A DNA stretch of 52,313 bases from Alkalimonas sp. (GCF_020831925.1 NZ_JAFIFQ010000025.1:1-52313); one strand, 5' to 3'; shown: positions 28,778 through 38,290, numbered from the stretch's first letter. Made by a program: numbers and translations. The notes: generated by a model from the letters alone, not told the origin.

Positions 28778-29299
28778 TTATCGTTGCTGTTCAATAAACT
28801 CAAGCTCTTGCTGCAGTTTATCAAAGAATTTAAGTTTACGAAGAAGAGATGCGGCTTGTTGATTACCGGTTTCTGATTGCTGTTCCAGCGCCTGGCTCAG
28901 CTCATTGTGCAGTTGCTGCTGGCCTTGCTGCAGCTCCTGCTCCAACTGCTGTTGCAGCACCTGGGTTTGCTCGGGAGCAGTAGCAATCTCGGCCAGTTGC
29001 TCACGCAGTTCCATTTGCTGCATTAAAAAAACCGGGTCCTGAAAGCTTTGTTGTTCGTGCTTAAGATCAATGCCACGGCATTGCAACAGGTACTCAGCGC
29101 GGCGCAGAGGATGCTTGAGTGTTTGGAAGGCATCGTTGATCAAGGCCGCCTGCTGCACCGATTGGCGCCGGTCGCGCTCGCTGGCGTTGGCAAAGTTATC
29201 CGGGTGAAACCGGCGTTGCAGCTGTAAATAGTGCTGGCTCAGCAGGGCTGCATCCAGCTCCATCCTTTGTGGCAGTTGAAACAACTCAAAATAATTCAA
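28778..29299 (-). CDS. hscB: Fe-S assembly co-chaperone HscB (J-domain)
   Basis: Delivers IscU to HscA and stimulates its ATPase. The J-domain carries the HPD motif in [11 protein letters not shown], and a C-terminal helical bundle contacts IscU. The start is taken as TTG ([10 protein letters not shown] aligns with the E. coli MDYFTLFGLP), giving 173 residues, close to the E. coli length. A frame beginning 14 codons earlier overlaps iscA and does not match. AGGA lies upstream at workable spacing. The C-terminal part is very Gln/Glu-rich. Confidence 0.92.
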   Translation of the reverse strand: MNYFELFQLPQRMELDAALLSQHYLQLQRRFHPDNFANASERDRRQSVQQAALINDAFQTLKHPLRRAEYLLQCRGIDLKHEQQSFQDPVFLMQQMELREQLAEIATAPEQTQVLQQQLEQELQQGQQQLHNELSQALEQQSETGNQQAASLLRKLKFFDKLQQELEFIEQQR

Positions 29300-29310
29300 G
29301 GGCCTGGTTC

Positions 29311-29634
29311 CTACACCGTGAAACTTTCGCCGCAACCACACTCACCATTGACATTGGGGTTGTTAAACTTGAAACCTTCGTTTAACCCTTCTCGGGTAAA
29401 ATCCAGCTGAGTGCCGTCAATGTAGACCAGGCTCTTACCATCCACTATCAACTTAATGCCTTGCTGATCGAATACCTCATCGTCCGGGTTCAGCTCATCA
29501 ACAAACTCAAGTACATAAGCAAGGCCGGAGCAACCTGTAGTTTTCACACCAACCCGCAGCCCGATGCCTTTACCACGATTGCTGAGGAAATGGCGAACCC
29601 TGTCCGCCGCTGCATCCGTCATTGTGATGGCCAT
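29311..29634 (-). CDS. iscA: Iron-sulphur cluster assembly protein IscA
   Basis: A-type carrier that passes Fe-S clusters to target proteins. The three conserved cysteines are C35 (TTGCSGLAY), C99 and C101 (GECGCGESF). 107 residues, the same as E. coli IscA. Starts 2 bases after iscU. Confidence 0.97.
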   Translation of the reverse strand: MAITMTDAAADRVRHFLSNRGKGIGLRVGVKTTGCSGLAYVLEFVDELNPDDEVFDQQGIKLIVDGKSLVYIDGTQLDFTREGLNEGFKFNNPNVNGECGCGESFTV

Positions 29635-29636
29635 GC

Positions 29637-30026
29637 TTACCCCTGAGCACCTTGCTTTTGCTTGTAATCCGCAATGGCTGCTTTGATGGCATCTTCAGCC
29701 AAAATGGAGCAGTGAATTTTTACCGGCGGCAAAGCCAGCTCCTGGGCAATTTCGGTGTTGGTAATTTTTTGCGCTTCATCCAACGTCTTGCCTTTCACCC
29801 ACTCGGTAACCAGCGAACTAGAGGCAATAGCACTGCCACAGCCATAGGTTTTAAAGCGGGCATCTTCAATGACACCCTGCTCATTCACTTTCAGTTGCAA
29901 ACGCATCACATCACCACAAGCCGGCGCACCTACCATGCCAGTCGCAATGGTTGGATCGTCTTTGGCAAAGGAGCCGACATTGCGCGGGTTTTCGTAGTGA
30001 TCGATTACTTTATTGCTGTAAGCCAT
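29637..30026 (-). CDS. iscU: Iron-sulphur scaffold protein IscU
   Basis: Scaffold on which [2Fe-2S] clusters are built from sulphur supplied by IscS. Ligands C37 (GAPACGDV), C63 ([10 protein letters not shown]) and C106 ([11 protein letters not shown]) are present. The HscA-binding LPPVK motif is at 99-103. 129 residues. It lies 30 bases after iscS. Confidence 0.97.
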   Translation of the reverse strand: MAYSNKVIDHYENPRNVGSFAKDDPTIATGMVGAPACGDVMRLQLKVNEQGVIEDARFKTYGCGSAIASSSLVTEWVKGKTLDEAQKITNTEIAQELALPPVKIHCSILAEDAIKAAIADYKQKQGAQG

Positions 30027-30056
30027 TGCTTTAACCTCCTGAGTCAGTTACTTCGT

Positions 30057-31271
30057 TTAGTGAGCAACCCACTCTACTGAATTTAAGTCGATGCCATCTT
30101 TGTACATATCCCATAACGGCGACATTTCGCGCAACCGGGTGATGGCCTCGTTGACAATTTTCACAGTATGATCGATGTCTGCTTCGGTGGTGTAACGACC
30201 AATACTAAAACGAATCGAGCTATGTGCCAGTTCATCGCTCAACCCAAGCGCTCGCAGCACATAGGAAGGCTCCAGGCTGGCCGAAGTACAGGCAGAACCC
30301 GAAGAAACGGCAATGTCTTTCAGTGCCATGATCAGTGACTCGCCTTCCACATAGTTAAAGCTGATGTTGGTGATACCCGGCACCCGCTGTGCTTCATCAC
30401 CGTTTAAAAACACCTGCTCAATATCCTTTACGCCATCCCACAGCCGTTGGCGCAGAGTTTCAAAGCGCTGGCGCTCTGCTGCCATTTCCTCTTTAGCAAT
30501 ACGGAAGGCTTCGCCCATACCCACCAGTTGGTGCGTTGCCAAAGTACCGGAGCGCATGCCCCGCTCATGGCCACCACCATGCGTTTGTGCTTCCAGCCTG
30601 ATGCGTGGTTTACGCCGAACGTACAAGGCGCCAACCCCTTTGGGACCATAAATTTTATGGGCTGAAAACGACATCAGATCCACTTTCAACTGTTGCAGAT
30701 CGATATCGACTTTACCCGCAGCCTGGGCAGCATCGACATGAAACACGATGCCCTTTTCCCGGCACAGCTCACCGATAGCAGGGATGTCCTGAATCACACC
30801 AATTTCATTGTTGACGAACATCACACTGATCAAAACGGTGTCTGGCCGGATGGCTGCTTTTAGTACCTCAAGATCAATTAAACCATTGGCCGCGACATCC
30901 AGGTAGGTCACTTCGTACCCTTCCCGCTCCAGTGCACGCATGGTGTCCAGCACTGCTTTGTGCTCGGTTTTCAGGGTAATTAAATGCTTGCCTTTTTTAT
31001 GGTAGAAGCCAGCAACCCCTTTAATGGCCAGGTTGTTGGATTCAGTGGCGCCTGAAGTCCAAACGATTTCACGCGGATCGGCATTGACCAACTCTGCCAC
31101 CTGACTGCGAGCCAGTTCAACAGCCTCTTCAGCTTGCCAACCAAAACGGTGTGAACGCGATGCCGGGTTGCCGTACTGGCCATCAAAGGTCAGGTACTGC
31201 ATCATTTTTTCAGCTACCCGCTGATCAACCGGGGTTGTTGCCGCATAATCCAAATAAATAGGTAACTTCAT
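30057..31271 (-). CDS. iscS: Cysteine desulfurase IscS
   Basis: PLP enzyme that converts cysteine to alanine and a persulphide for Fe-S clusters, thiolated tRNA and thiamine. The PLP lysine is K206 in [12 protein letters not shown]. The catalytic cysteine is C328 on the flexible loop SSGSACTS. Both positions match E. coli IscS, and the length of 404 residues also matches. It starts 21 bases after iscR. Confidence 0.98.
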   Translation of the reverse strand: MKLPIYLDYAATTPVDQRVAEKMMQYLTFDGQYGNPASRSHRFGWQAEEAVELARSQVAELVNADPREIVWTSGATESNNLAIKGVAGFYHKKGKHLITLKTEHKAVLDTMRALEREGYEVTYLDVAANGLIDLEVLKAAIRPDTVLISVMFVNNEIGVIQDIPAIGELCREKGIVFHVDAAQAAGKVDIDLQQLKVDLMSFSAHKIYGPKGVGALYVRRKPRIRLEAQTHGGGHERGMRSGTLATHQLVGMGEAFRIAKEEMAAERQRFETLRQRLWDGVKDIEQVFLNGDEAQRVPGITNISFNYVEGESLIMALKDIAVSSGSACTSASLEPSYVLRALGLSDELAHSSIRFSIGRYTTEADIDHTVKIVNEAITRLREMSPLWDMYKDGIDLNSVEWVAH

Positions 31272-31292
31272 CTTGGGCTCCAGTTAGGCTGC

Positions 31293-31778
31293 CTACAGCT
31301 GGCAACTTACTTCAATCTTGTTTACCGAGGAGGACGCCGCTTCTGCTTTATCCTGACGTTTCGCCACACCTTGAACGTCGCTTTGTTCAACCAATTCTGC
31401 CAGCGAGATACTGGTTAGGAAGTCCTCAATCCGCTGGCTTAGATCACTCCACAAACTGTGGGTCAGGCAACGCACCCCACCTTGACAGTCGGACTTTCCC
31501 TGACAGCGAGTTGCATCGATGGATTCATCGACCGCACTGATCACTTCTGCCACGGCAATCTTTGCCGCCTCTCGCCCCAGTTGATAACCACCACCCGGGC
31601 CTCGCACGCTGCTGACCAAACCACGTTTGCGTAAACGGGCAAACAGCTGCTCGAGATACGACAGGGAAATACCCTGCCGCTCAGAAATATCGGCCAGAGA
31701 GACTGGCCCGCTGCTGTGATGCAAAGCAACATCCAGCATGGCTGTCACTGCGTAGCGCCCCTTCGATGTCAATCTCAT
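31293..31778 (-). CDS. iscR: Fe-S cluster-sensing transcription factor IscR
   Basis: Rrf2-family regulator that represses its own operon when it holds a [2Fe-2S] cluster. The winged helix-turn-helix is at 1-75 ([32 protein letters not shown]). Cluster ligands are C92, C98 and C104, with H107 following ([20 protein letters not shown]). 161 residues. Two IscR sites lie in its promoter. Confidence 0.97.
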   Translation of the reverse strand: MRLTSKGRYAVTAMLDVALHHSSGPVSLADISERQGISLSYLEQLFARLRKRGLVSSVRGPGGGYQLGREAAKIAVAEVISAVDESIDATRCQGKSDCQGGVRCLTHSLWSDLSQRIEDFLTSISLAELVEQSDVQGVAKRQDKAEAASSSVNKIEVSCQL

Positions 31779-31826
31779 GCTGTACTCCGGATGGCTCTGT
31801 CATTAAGCGTTGTATTGATAGCAGCC

Positions 31827-31854
31827 ATTGTACATTCCCGACTATTTTAGTCAA
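31827..31854 (-). promoter_or_regulatory. Promoter of iscRSUA-hscBA-fdx
   Basis: On the minus strand TTGACT, a 16-base spacer, then TACAAT preceded by TG. The -35 hexamer lies inside the proximal IscR site, so bound IscR would block RNA polymerase. Confidence 0.75.
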
Positions 31855-31858
31855 GTAT
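31834..31858 (-). promoter_or_regulatory. IscR type 1 site, promoter-proximal
   Basis: The minus-strand 25-mer begins ATACTTGACTAAAATAGTC and continues GGGAAT. This fits the published type 1 consensus (ATASYYGACTRWWWYAGTCRRSTAT) at nearly every position. It overlaps the -35 of the isc promoter. Confidence 0.8.
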
Positions 31859-31883
31859 AAAACCCGGCAGTTTAGTCAGGTAT
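31859..31883 (-). promoter_or_regulatory. Second IscR type 1-like site
   Basis: Directly abutting the proximal site. It begins ATACCTGACTAAACTGCCG on the minus strand; the left half matches the type 1 consensus well and the right half is degenerate. Two adjacent sites upstream of iscR are also the arrangement known in E. coli. Confidence 0.6.
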
Positions 31884-31935
31884 TATGGTGACGGATCAAC
31901 CAGCCAGGCCAGCATTCGATGGCACTTTATTTACG

Positions 31936-32673
31936 CTATTTTTGTGGTTCGCTACCGGGCAAACGTTTTTGTACCGATGTCAGTATGCCCCGCAAAATAT
32001 TGTACTCAGCCTCTTCCGGCCGTGCCCGGTTGAACAAACGTTTTAACTTGGTCATCACCATGCCTGGGTGTTGACGAATGATAAAGCCGGTCTGATCCAG
32101 CGTTTGCTCTAAGTGCTGATAAAAGTTGTCCATCTGGCTAGCTGTTGGATAACTGACTCCATCGACGGCATCGGTATGCACAGCCTGGGCGAGCGCCGCA
32201 ACACGTACTTCATAGGCGATGATTTGCACCGCCATCGCCAGATTCAATGAACTGTAATCAGGATTGGCTGGAATACAGACATGATAATTGCACAATTGCA
32301 GCTCTTCATTGCTTAAGCCACTGCTTTCGCGGCCAAACACCAGCGCTACCGGGTGACTGCCCGCTTCTTTGACGGCCAGTTCACCGAGGGCTCTTGGTTC
32401 CAGCATGGGCCAGGACAGAGTGCGTGAACGCGCACTGGTGCCCACGACCAGGCCGCAATCAGCAACAGCCTGAGCCAGCGAATCAAAGTGCCCGGCTTGA
32501 CTAAGTAATTCGCTGGCACCAGCCGAAAGTGCATAGGCATGGCCATCCAATTCAGCTTTAGGCTGCACCAAACAAAGCCGACTTAAACCCATGGTTTTCA
32601 TGGCCCTGGCAACCGAGCCAATGTTGCCGCTGTGGGTGGTTCCCACCAGTACAATTTTAATCTGATCCAGCAT
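31936..32673 (-). CDS. trmJ: tRNA (cytidine/uridine-2'-O)-methyltransferase TrmJ
   Basis: SPOUT-family enzyme that methylates the ribose of position 32 in several tRNAs. The start [26 protein letters not shown] is diagnostic. The SAM-binding trefoil knot is in [17 protein letters not shown] and [19 protein letters not shown]. 245 residues, matching E. coli. It lies upstream of iscR, as in enterics, with an intergenic region that holds the IscR sites. Confidence 0.95.
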   Translation of the reverse strand: MLDQIKIVLVGTTHSGNIGSVARAMKTMGLSRLCLVQPKAELDGHAYALSAGASELLSQAGHFDSLAQAVADCGLVVGTSARSRTLSWPMLEPRALGELAVKEAGSHPVALVFGRESSGLSNEELQLCNYHVCIPANPDYSSLNLAMAVQIIAYEVRVAALAQAVHTDAVDGVSYPTASQMDNFYQHLEQTLDQTGFIIRQHPGMVMTKLKRLFNRARPEEAEYNILRGILTSVQKRLPGSEPQK

Positions 32674-32945
32674 AAGGCACCCTTTTTGAAGGGGCGCTAT
32701 TCTATCACAGCCTTACGCGACAGGGACAGACTCTACCCAACATAGCCTGGCAATAAAACCAAAAGAGGTAGCATCGAGGTCATGCCAGCCATTGGTTGGA
32801 GTCAACAGCGGAGCGGTAAATCGCTGCATTTTTTGTTGGCCTTTGCTACACTAACCCACCTCGGCGGTGTGCGTGGTGTCCAGCCAATCCGATCCTGGAC
32901 GCACCGGGTATAAACAATGCTTTCAACCCTATAAAGGATACCCTC

Positions 32946-33770
32946 ATGACTGCAACTGGTAAGACATTGAGCTGGCTGACGCTGCCAGCACTGGCATTAT
33001 GCACCTCACTATTCGCTTCTGAAGCCGCTATCCAGGCTGCTGTAGAACATCCCACTCGTACAGCGGCCAATACAGAGCGGGACCAATACCGTAATCCGGC
33101 CGCTACTTTGTCCTTTTTTGACGTGCGGCCAAACAGTACTGTGGTAGAGATATCACCAGGCGCTGGCTGGTATACCGAAATTCTTGCTCCTCTTCTGCAC
33201 CAGCAAGGCAAGCTGTATGCTGCCCATTTTCCGGCCAACAGTTCATCCGAATTTGCTCAGCGATCACGTGCCGCTTTCTCTGAAAAAATGGCATCGCATT
33301 CTGTCTACAGCAAGGTTCAAATGAGCGAGTTCGCTCCCACCGCAGGTGTTCAGATTGCACCTGACGGCAGTGCCGATGTGGTGCTGACCTTTCGCAACCT
33401 GCACAACTGGTACATGCAAGGTGGTGAAGATGCCATGCGTATTGCATTCAATCACTTTTACCAAGCCCTTAAACCAGGTGGCGTGCTAGGCGTCGTCGAG
33501 CACCGCTTACCTGAAGCCAAACGTGACAGTAACTGGGTTCAAAGCGGTTACTTTCCGCAAAGTCTGGCCATTGAACTAGCCGAGCAAGCGGGCTTTGTGT
33601 TTGAAGCCAGCAGTGAAATCAATGCCAATCCCAGGGATACAGCCGATCATCCTCGTGGTGTTTGGACCTTACCGCCCAGCTTACGGCTTGGCGAGCAAGA
33701 CAGGGATCGTTATTTAGCCATTGGCGAGAGCGATCGGATGACCCTTAAGTTTCGTAAACCTCAACAGTAA
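32946..33770 (+). CDS. Exported predicted SAM-dependent methyltransferase
   Basis: A signal peptide is likely (TLSWLTLPALALCTSLFASEA), with AAGGA well placed before the ATG. The mature part shows a class I methyltransferase fold: motif I VVEISPGAGWYTEILAPLL, motif near VVLTFRNLHNW, and LKPGGVLGVVEHR. This corresponds to the COG4798 type of predicted methyltransferase. 274 residues. Substrate unknown. An exported SAM-using enzyme is odd because no SAM pool is known in the periplasm; the domain may have lost methyl transfer or may bind something else. It lies 15 bases before purD and may share a transcript. Confidence 0.8.
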   Translation: MTATGKTLSWLTLPALALCTSLFASEAAIQAAVEHPTRTAANTERDQYRNPAATLSFFDVRPNSTVVEISPGAGWYTEILAPLLHQQGKLYAAHFPANSSSEFAQRSRAAFSEKMASHSVYSKVQMSEFAPTAGVQIAPDGSADVVLTFRNLHNWYMQGGEDAMRIAFNHFYQALKPGGVLGVVEHRLPEAKRDSNWVQSGYFPQSLAIELAEQAGFVFEASSEINANPRDTADHPRGVWTLPPSLRLGEQDRDRYLAIGESDRMTLKFRKPQQ

Positions 33771-33785
33771 TAATCGGACAAACGA

Positions 33786-35072
33786 ATGAATGTACTGGTA
33801 GTCGGCGGCGGTGGCCGCGAACATGCACTGGCCTGGAAAGCGGCCCAATCTCCCCTGGTGACAAAGGTTTTCGTGGCGCCCGGCAATGCCGGTACGGCAC
33901 TGGAATCAGCCTTGCATAATGTTGCCATCGCTGCAGATGATGTGCCGGCCTTACTGGCTTTTGCCCAAGAGCAACAGATTGCGCTGACCATTGTCGGGCC
34001 GGAAGCTCCTCTTGCCAAAGGCATTGTTGATGCCTTTCGCGCGGAAAGCCTGGCGATCTTTGGCCCGACTCAGGCAGCCGCTCAACTGGAAAGCTCCAAA
34101 GCCTTTGCCAAAGACTTTCTGGCCCGCCATCACATCCCGACAGCTGGCTACCAGACCTTCACGGAAATTGCACCGGCCAAAGCTTTTGTGCAGCAGCTTG
34201 GCACCCCTATCGTGATTAAAGCAGATGGCTTAGCCGCTGGCAAAGGCGTCATTATCGCTCAAACGGATGCCGAAGCCTTTGCCGCTATTGACGATATGCT
34301 GGCTGGCAACAAGTTCGGCGATGCCGGCAGCCGGGTGGTGATTGAAGAGTTTCTGACCGGGGAAGAAGCCTCTTTTATCGTGATGGTCGATGGCAAACAT
34401 GCGCTGCCGTTTGCCTCGTCGCAGGATCACAAAGCCCGTGATGAAGGCGACAAAGGTCCGAATACCGGCGGCATGGGTGCGTATTCACCCGCGCCGGTGG
34501 TAACCCCAGCGGTACACGACTGGGTCATGCAGCAAGTGATTGAGCCGACTGTGCGTGGTATGGCAGCAGAAGGCAACGTATTCACCGGCTTTTTGTATGC
34601 AGGTCTGATGATAGCGCCGGATGGCACGGCTAAGGTCCTGGAGTTCAATTGCCGCTTTGGCGATCCGGAAACCCAGCCCATTATGATGCGACTGGAGTCC
34701 GATCTGGTGGCGCTGTGTCAGGCTGCTGCAGAGGGCAAGCTTGGACAAAGCGAAATCCAGTTTAGCTCCGATGCTGCCGTTGGTGTAGTACTTGCCGCCG
34801 GCGGCTACCCGGACAGCTACGCCAAAGGAGCAGAAATTCATGGACTGGCCGGGGCCGATTCGGCAAAAGCCAAGGTATTTCATGCCGGCACTGAGCTCAA
34901 AGACGGCAAGGTCGTGACGAATGGTGGCCGGGTACTTTGTGCCACCGCTTTGGGCGAGAATGTCACTGCAGCCCAGCAAGCCGCTTATCAGTTGGTGCAG
35001 CAAATAAGCTGGCAGGATATGTTTTACCGTAAAGATATTGGCTACCGGGCCGTTGCCCGTGAAAAGCAGTAA
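33786..35072 (+). CDS. purD: Phosphoribosylamine-glycine ligase
   Basis: ATP-grasp enzyme for the second step of de novo purine synthesis, forming GAR. N-terminal MNVLVVGGGGREHALAWK, the ATP-grasp segment IVIKADGLAAGKGVI, GGMGAYSPAPV, and LEFNCRFGDPETQ are all present. 428 residues, normal length. purH, its usual partner, is not adjacent; instead an exported methyltransferase gene precedes it. Confidence 0.97.
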   Translation: MNVLVVGGGGREHALAWKAAQSPLVTKVFVAPGNAGTALESALHNVAIAADDVPALLAFAQEQQIALTIVGPEAPLAKGIVDAFRAESLAIFGPTQAAAQLESSKAFAKDFLARHHIPTAGYQTFTEIAPAKAFVQQLGTPIVIKADGLAAGKGVIIAQTDAEAFAAIDDMLAGNKFGDAGSRVVIEEFLTGEEASFIVMVDGKHALPFASSQDHKARDEGDKGPNTGGMGAYSPAPVVTPAVHDWVMQQVIEPTVRGMAAEGNVFTGFLYAGLMIAPDGTAKVLEFNCRFGDPETQPIMMRLESDLVALCQAAAEGKLGQSEIQFSSDAAVGVVLAAGGYPDSYAKGAEIHGLAGADSAKAKVFHAGTELKDGKVVTNGGRVLCATALGENVTAAQQAAYQLVQQISWQDMFYRKDIGYRAVAREKQ

Positions 35073-35081
35073 TCCATGCTG

Positions 35082-35113
35082 GACTAAGGCGCTGAGTTTT
35101 CAGAGCCTTAGTC
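35082..35113. terminator. Hairpin between convergent purD and an SBP gene
   Basis: GACTAAGGC and GCCTTAGTC pair, with an inner CTGA/TCAG, just after the purD stop and overlapping the stop codon of the convergent gene. There is no T run on either side, so it is only a candidate bidirectional terminator. Confidence 0.4.
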
Positions 35114-35974
35114 AAGCGACAACCAATACTCAGCCAGACTGAGGACCTCCTGATCTTTAAATAACGGATTTGCCAGCTCAAAGACACGCGCCTCCCGGTA
35201 ACGTTTCAGCGGGAAGGCTGCTTTCGTGACCGGATGTTGCTGCATATATATCAGTAACTCGCCACTAAGCGCCAGAGTTTGCATGCCCCGCTCCAAGCGC
35301 TCTGCCAACTGCTCATTGTCTTTATGCACAAAGAAATACATGGCCATCGGATAACGCAGCAACACGGAGTCCAGAAAAACCAGCTCCGGAAAACGATCCG
35401 CAACAGCATCCAGTTCAGCCTGCCCCTCAAAAATACTCAGTGGCAAATAATCACAACGCTGTCGCACCACCATTTCCAGCATCGAATCAAAACGTCCTAC
35501 ACGGGCTACCCGCAAACCAGCATGCTCCAGAACAACGGCATCCGGCCAGTGCTCTCCCTGACAGGCGATGAATTGACGTAAGTGGTAAAGGTTTGAGACC
35601 GGGCTGAACTCATGAATACGATCCCGATGTATCACCAGGCCCCGGATCCCCAAACCACCAAGAAAAACAGGCACCTTAATAGCCTGCAGTTGCTCTTCCC
35701 GCTGTTCGGAAGTACCAGTCCACATCACATCATAATACAGGTTCATTGCCAGCAGCCGGATAACCCGTCCCTGCCCGGGGTGAGGAATTAACTCCAGTCT
35801 GGCCGGGCCAAACTCATCTACCGTCACTTCAATCACACGCTCCAGCAGACCGGTGTAATAAGAGTGACTACCATCCACTGCCGTTTGTGGCCCTATGGTG
35901 CGAATAATTTGTTCAGCAAAACTTGAGGCACTAAAGAGTGCAACACCAAACATGACCGTTCGAAAGGAAAACAT
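35108..35974 (-). CDS. Periplasmic solute-binding-like protein (SBP_bac_3 type)
   Basis: Signal peptide (MFSFRTVMFGVALFSASSFA), then a two-lobed amino-acid-binding-protein-like sequence: LLERVIEVTVDEFGP, LAMNLYYDVMWTGT, the second-lobe start LRVARVGRFDSMLEMVVRQRCDYLP, and a C-terminal helix ERLERGMQTLALSGELLIYMQQHP. 288 residues. No permease or ATPase gene is adjacent, so it is an orphan that may act as a sensor domain or have another role. No convincing ribosome site precedes the ATG. Ligand unknown. Confidence 0.75.
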   Translation of the reverse strand: MFSFRTVMFGVALFSASSFAEQIIRTIGPQTAVDGSHSYYTGLLERVIEVTVDEFGPARLELIPHPGQGRVIRLLAMNLYYDVMWTGTSEQREEQLQAIKVPVFLGGLGIRGLVIHRDRIHEFSPVSNLYHLRQFIACQGEHWPDAVVLEHAGLRVARVGRFDSMLEMVVRQRCDYLPLSIFEGQAELDAVADRFPELVFLDSVLLRYPMAMYFFVHKDNEQLAERLERGMQTLALSGELLIYMQQHPVTKAAFPLKRYREARVFELANPLFKDQEVLSLAEYWLSLD

Positions 35975-36066
35975 CGCGCATCATTCAAAGCGAAAAGCAT
36001 ACTTAGAGCTTAGTTTATTTTGCTACACTTTCCTACCTAACGTCAGGCAGCTAAAGAGCAGGACCA

Positions 36067-37848
36067 ATGCGAACTTTGTTTTCAATTTTTATTCTGATAA
36101 TCATGCTGGGTTGTACTCAGCAACCGACACTAAGTTGCGACGCAAGCTTCATCAGTATCCCAGCCATTCAGGGAGAAGGGGACCAGAGCCCTAAGCTTGG
36201 CAAAACCGTGCTCACCCAGGGTGTGTTGACGGCTTATATTTACCCCGATAGCCCCAGGGCTGGCTGGCTTTTGCAACAAGCAGGCCAGCCGCAACTGCAA
36301 CCGGCTTCTCAGGCACTGTTTGTGCCGGATGATGGCCGCCTGGCCGATTTACAACCAGGTCAGTTGCTGGCCGTCCAGGGCCGGGTGGCAGAAATAGAGC
36401 AGCTGACCAGTTTGATTGATGTTAGGCTGCAAAGTTGTGGCCAAAGTCAGACCGAACCGCTCAGTGTACAGCTACCGCTGCCTGAGCATTTGAGCTGGGA
36501 AGCACTGGAAGGCATGTGGCTGTCATTCGAGCAACCTTTGGTGGTCAACAGCACCTTTGGGCTTGGCCGCTTTGGCGAACTGACGCTGGCCGATAAACGT
36601 TTGTGGACGCCCACTCAGATCCATCTGCCAGGCGAGGCCGCCCAAGCCCATGAGGCGCTGCAAGAGCGCCGTACGCTGGTGTTGGATGATGGCAGCCTGG
36701 TGCAAAACCCAGAGCCATTGCCTTACCCGGCTTCAGGCTTAAGCGCAAAGCAGAGCCTGCGCCTTGGCGATACCTTTGGCGGTGTTGAAGGGATTCTGTT
36801 TCAGGATCTACGTGGTTACCGGTTGGTGCCAACCCGCCAGCCAGACTGGCAACCACAAAACCCGAGGCCTGAGCCACCAACACCACGCCAGGCTGGTGAA
36901 CTGCGGGTTGCCAGTTTCAATGTGCTGAACTTTTTTACCGGCGCCGATCAGGAGCAAGCCTTCCCGACCCGCCGCGGTGCCAGCAGCCCGTTGGAGCTTG
37001 AGCGCCAGCAAGCCAAACTCACCGCTGCTATTTTGGCGATGGATGCGGATATTGTCGGGCTGATTGAGCTGGAAAATAATGGCTACGCGGATGGCAGTGC
37101 CATCGCGACGCTGGTGGCGGCTTTAAATGCAGCCACCGACCGTCCCTATGCCATGGTCAGTACCGCAGAGCGCCCCGGCACAGACGCCATCAAAGTCGGG
37201 CTGATTTACCGGTCAGATACGGTGCAACAAGCTGGAACTGCTGCCACCCAACCACAGGCTCCTTTTCATCAGCTGCACCGGGCGCCGGTGGCACAAAGCT
37301 TTTTGGATCTTTTTTCCGGGAAAGTGCTGACAGTCAGCGTCAATCATTTCAAGTCCAAAGGCGGCTGCCCCAGGCGTGAGCACCCAGACTATGCCGTGAT
37401 GCGCGATCAGGGCGACGGCCAGGCTTGCTGGAATGCAGCCCGGCTGGAAGCGGCGAGCGCCCTGCACAGCTGGCTGCAGCAACATCCAACCGGGCTAGAT
37501 ACCCCCTACCAGTTGCTGATGGGTGATCTCAATGCCTACCGCATGGAAGACCCGATCCGGTTGCTGGAACAACAGGGCTGGCAGTATCTGGACGCCAAAA
37601 CCGATCAACCATCCTATTCTTTTGTATTTCGGGGCAAAAGTGGCTCGCTGGATCACGCCCTGGCCAGTCAGGCATTGGCCGAGCTCAAGCCAGAGGTGAA
37701 ACACTGGCCCATTAATGCCGATGAGCCGGTCTTGCTGCAATACAGCCTGGAGTACAAAAGCCCGGCACAGCAACAAAGCCTTTATGCGCCAACGCCATAT
37801 CGCTCATCGGATCATGATCCCATTATTTTGACCTTTCGGATGCAATAA
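36067..37848 (+). CDS. ExeM/NucH-like endonuclease/exonuclease lipoprotein
   Basis: A lipoprotein signal with lipobox IIMLGC (Cys 17) is followed by Thr-Gln, which predicts outer-membrane sorting. An N-terminal OB-like region (about 40-260) precedes an endonuclease/exonuclease/phosphatase domain from about 278: RVASFNVLNFF, LIELENNGY, VSVNHFKSKGG, MGDLNAY, GSLDHAL and SSDHDPI supply the Asn, Glu, His and Asp residues for metal catalysis. 593 residues, shorter than typical ExeM because it lacks the C-terminal sorting domain. Likely role: degradation of extracellular DNA for phosphate or biofilm turnover (inferred). Confidence 0.85.
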   Translation: MRTLFSIFILIIMLGCTQQPTLSCDASFISIPAIQGEGDQSPKLGKTVLTQGVLTAYIYPDSPRAGWLLQQAGQPQLQPASQALFVPDDGRLADLQPGQLLAVQGRVAEIEQLTSLIDVRLQSCGQSQTEPLSVQLPLPEHLSWEALEGMWLSFEQPLVVNSTFGLGRFGELTLADKRLWTPTQIHLPGEAAQAHEALQERRTLVLDDGSLVQNPEPLPYPASGLSAKQSLRLGDTFGGVEGILFQDLRGYRLVPTRQPDWQPQNPRPEPPTPRQAGELRVASFNVLNFFTGADQEQAFPTRRGASSPLELERQQAKLTAAILAMDADIVGLIELENNGYADGSAIATLVAALNAATDRPYAMVSTAERPGTDAIKVGLIYRSDTVQQAGTAATQPQAPFHQLHRAPVAQSFLDLFSGKVLTVSVNHFKSKGGCPRREHPDYAVMRDQGDGQACWNAARLEAASALHSWLQQHPTGLDTPYQLLMGDLNAYRMEDPIRLLEQQGWQYLDAKTDQPSYSFVFRGKSGSLDHALASQALAELKPEVKHWPINADEPVLLQYSLEYKSPAQQQSLYAPTPYRSSDHDPIILTFRMQ

Positions 37849-37856
37849 ACACCAGC

Positions 37857-37885
37857 GCCGGGCTAACTTCCCCAGATAGCCCGGC
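37857..37885. terminator. Hairpin between convergent nuclease and MAPEG genes
   Basis: GCCGGGCTA and TAGCCCGGC form a perfect 9-bp stem around an 11-base loop and include the MAPEG stop codon. No T run follows, so termination is uncertain. Confidence 0.4.
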
Positions 37886-38258
37886 CTATCATGCCAAAGG
37901 CAGCCGCCATGCTGACCAGCCATACCAGGGAGCGCAAGCTGGCTAAATCGTACCAGTAACAGACTAAATACAGCACCCGGCAGAGCACAAACAACCAGCC
38001 AAGGCCAAGCACCCAGGCATCCAGTTGGCCGCTGACCGCAACGGCCAGTACAGCGCAGCCATAGATAAGCAAAGCCTCAAAGCTGTTGTAATGAGCAGCA
38101 TTGGCCCGCTGGCCAAAACCACTGAGGCCGGCTTGCTGTAAACGCGGATTGTGGTTATCGTAACCTTCAGGTTCGCGGTGCATTGCCACCACTAAGGGTG
38201 CTTTGGCTAGATACGGCAATAGCATCGCTATAAAAAGGGTCAGTAATAAGCTGGTCAT
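37863..38258 (-). CDS. MAPEG family membrane protein
   Basis: Small integral membrane protein with four hydrophobic helices, related to microsomal glutathione transferase and eicosanoid enzymes. The family motif is GFGQRANAAHYNSFEAL near residue 46. 131 residues, normal for bacterial members. The catalytic activity of bacterial MAPEG proteins is mostly unknown. It is divergent from the potassium channel gene with only 32 bases between start codons. Confidence 0.85.
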   Translation of the reverse strand: MTSLLLTLFIAMLLPYLAKAPLVVAMHREPEGYDNHNPRLQQAGLSGFGQRANAAHYNSFEALLIYGCAVLAVAVSGQLDAWVLGLGWLFVLCRVLYLVCYWYDLASLRSLVWLVSMAAAFGMIGRAIWGS

Positions 38259-38290
38259 TAGTCACTCCCAAAAACAAAAAAGGACGAAGC

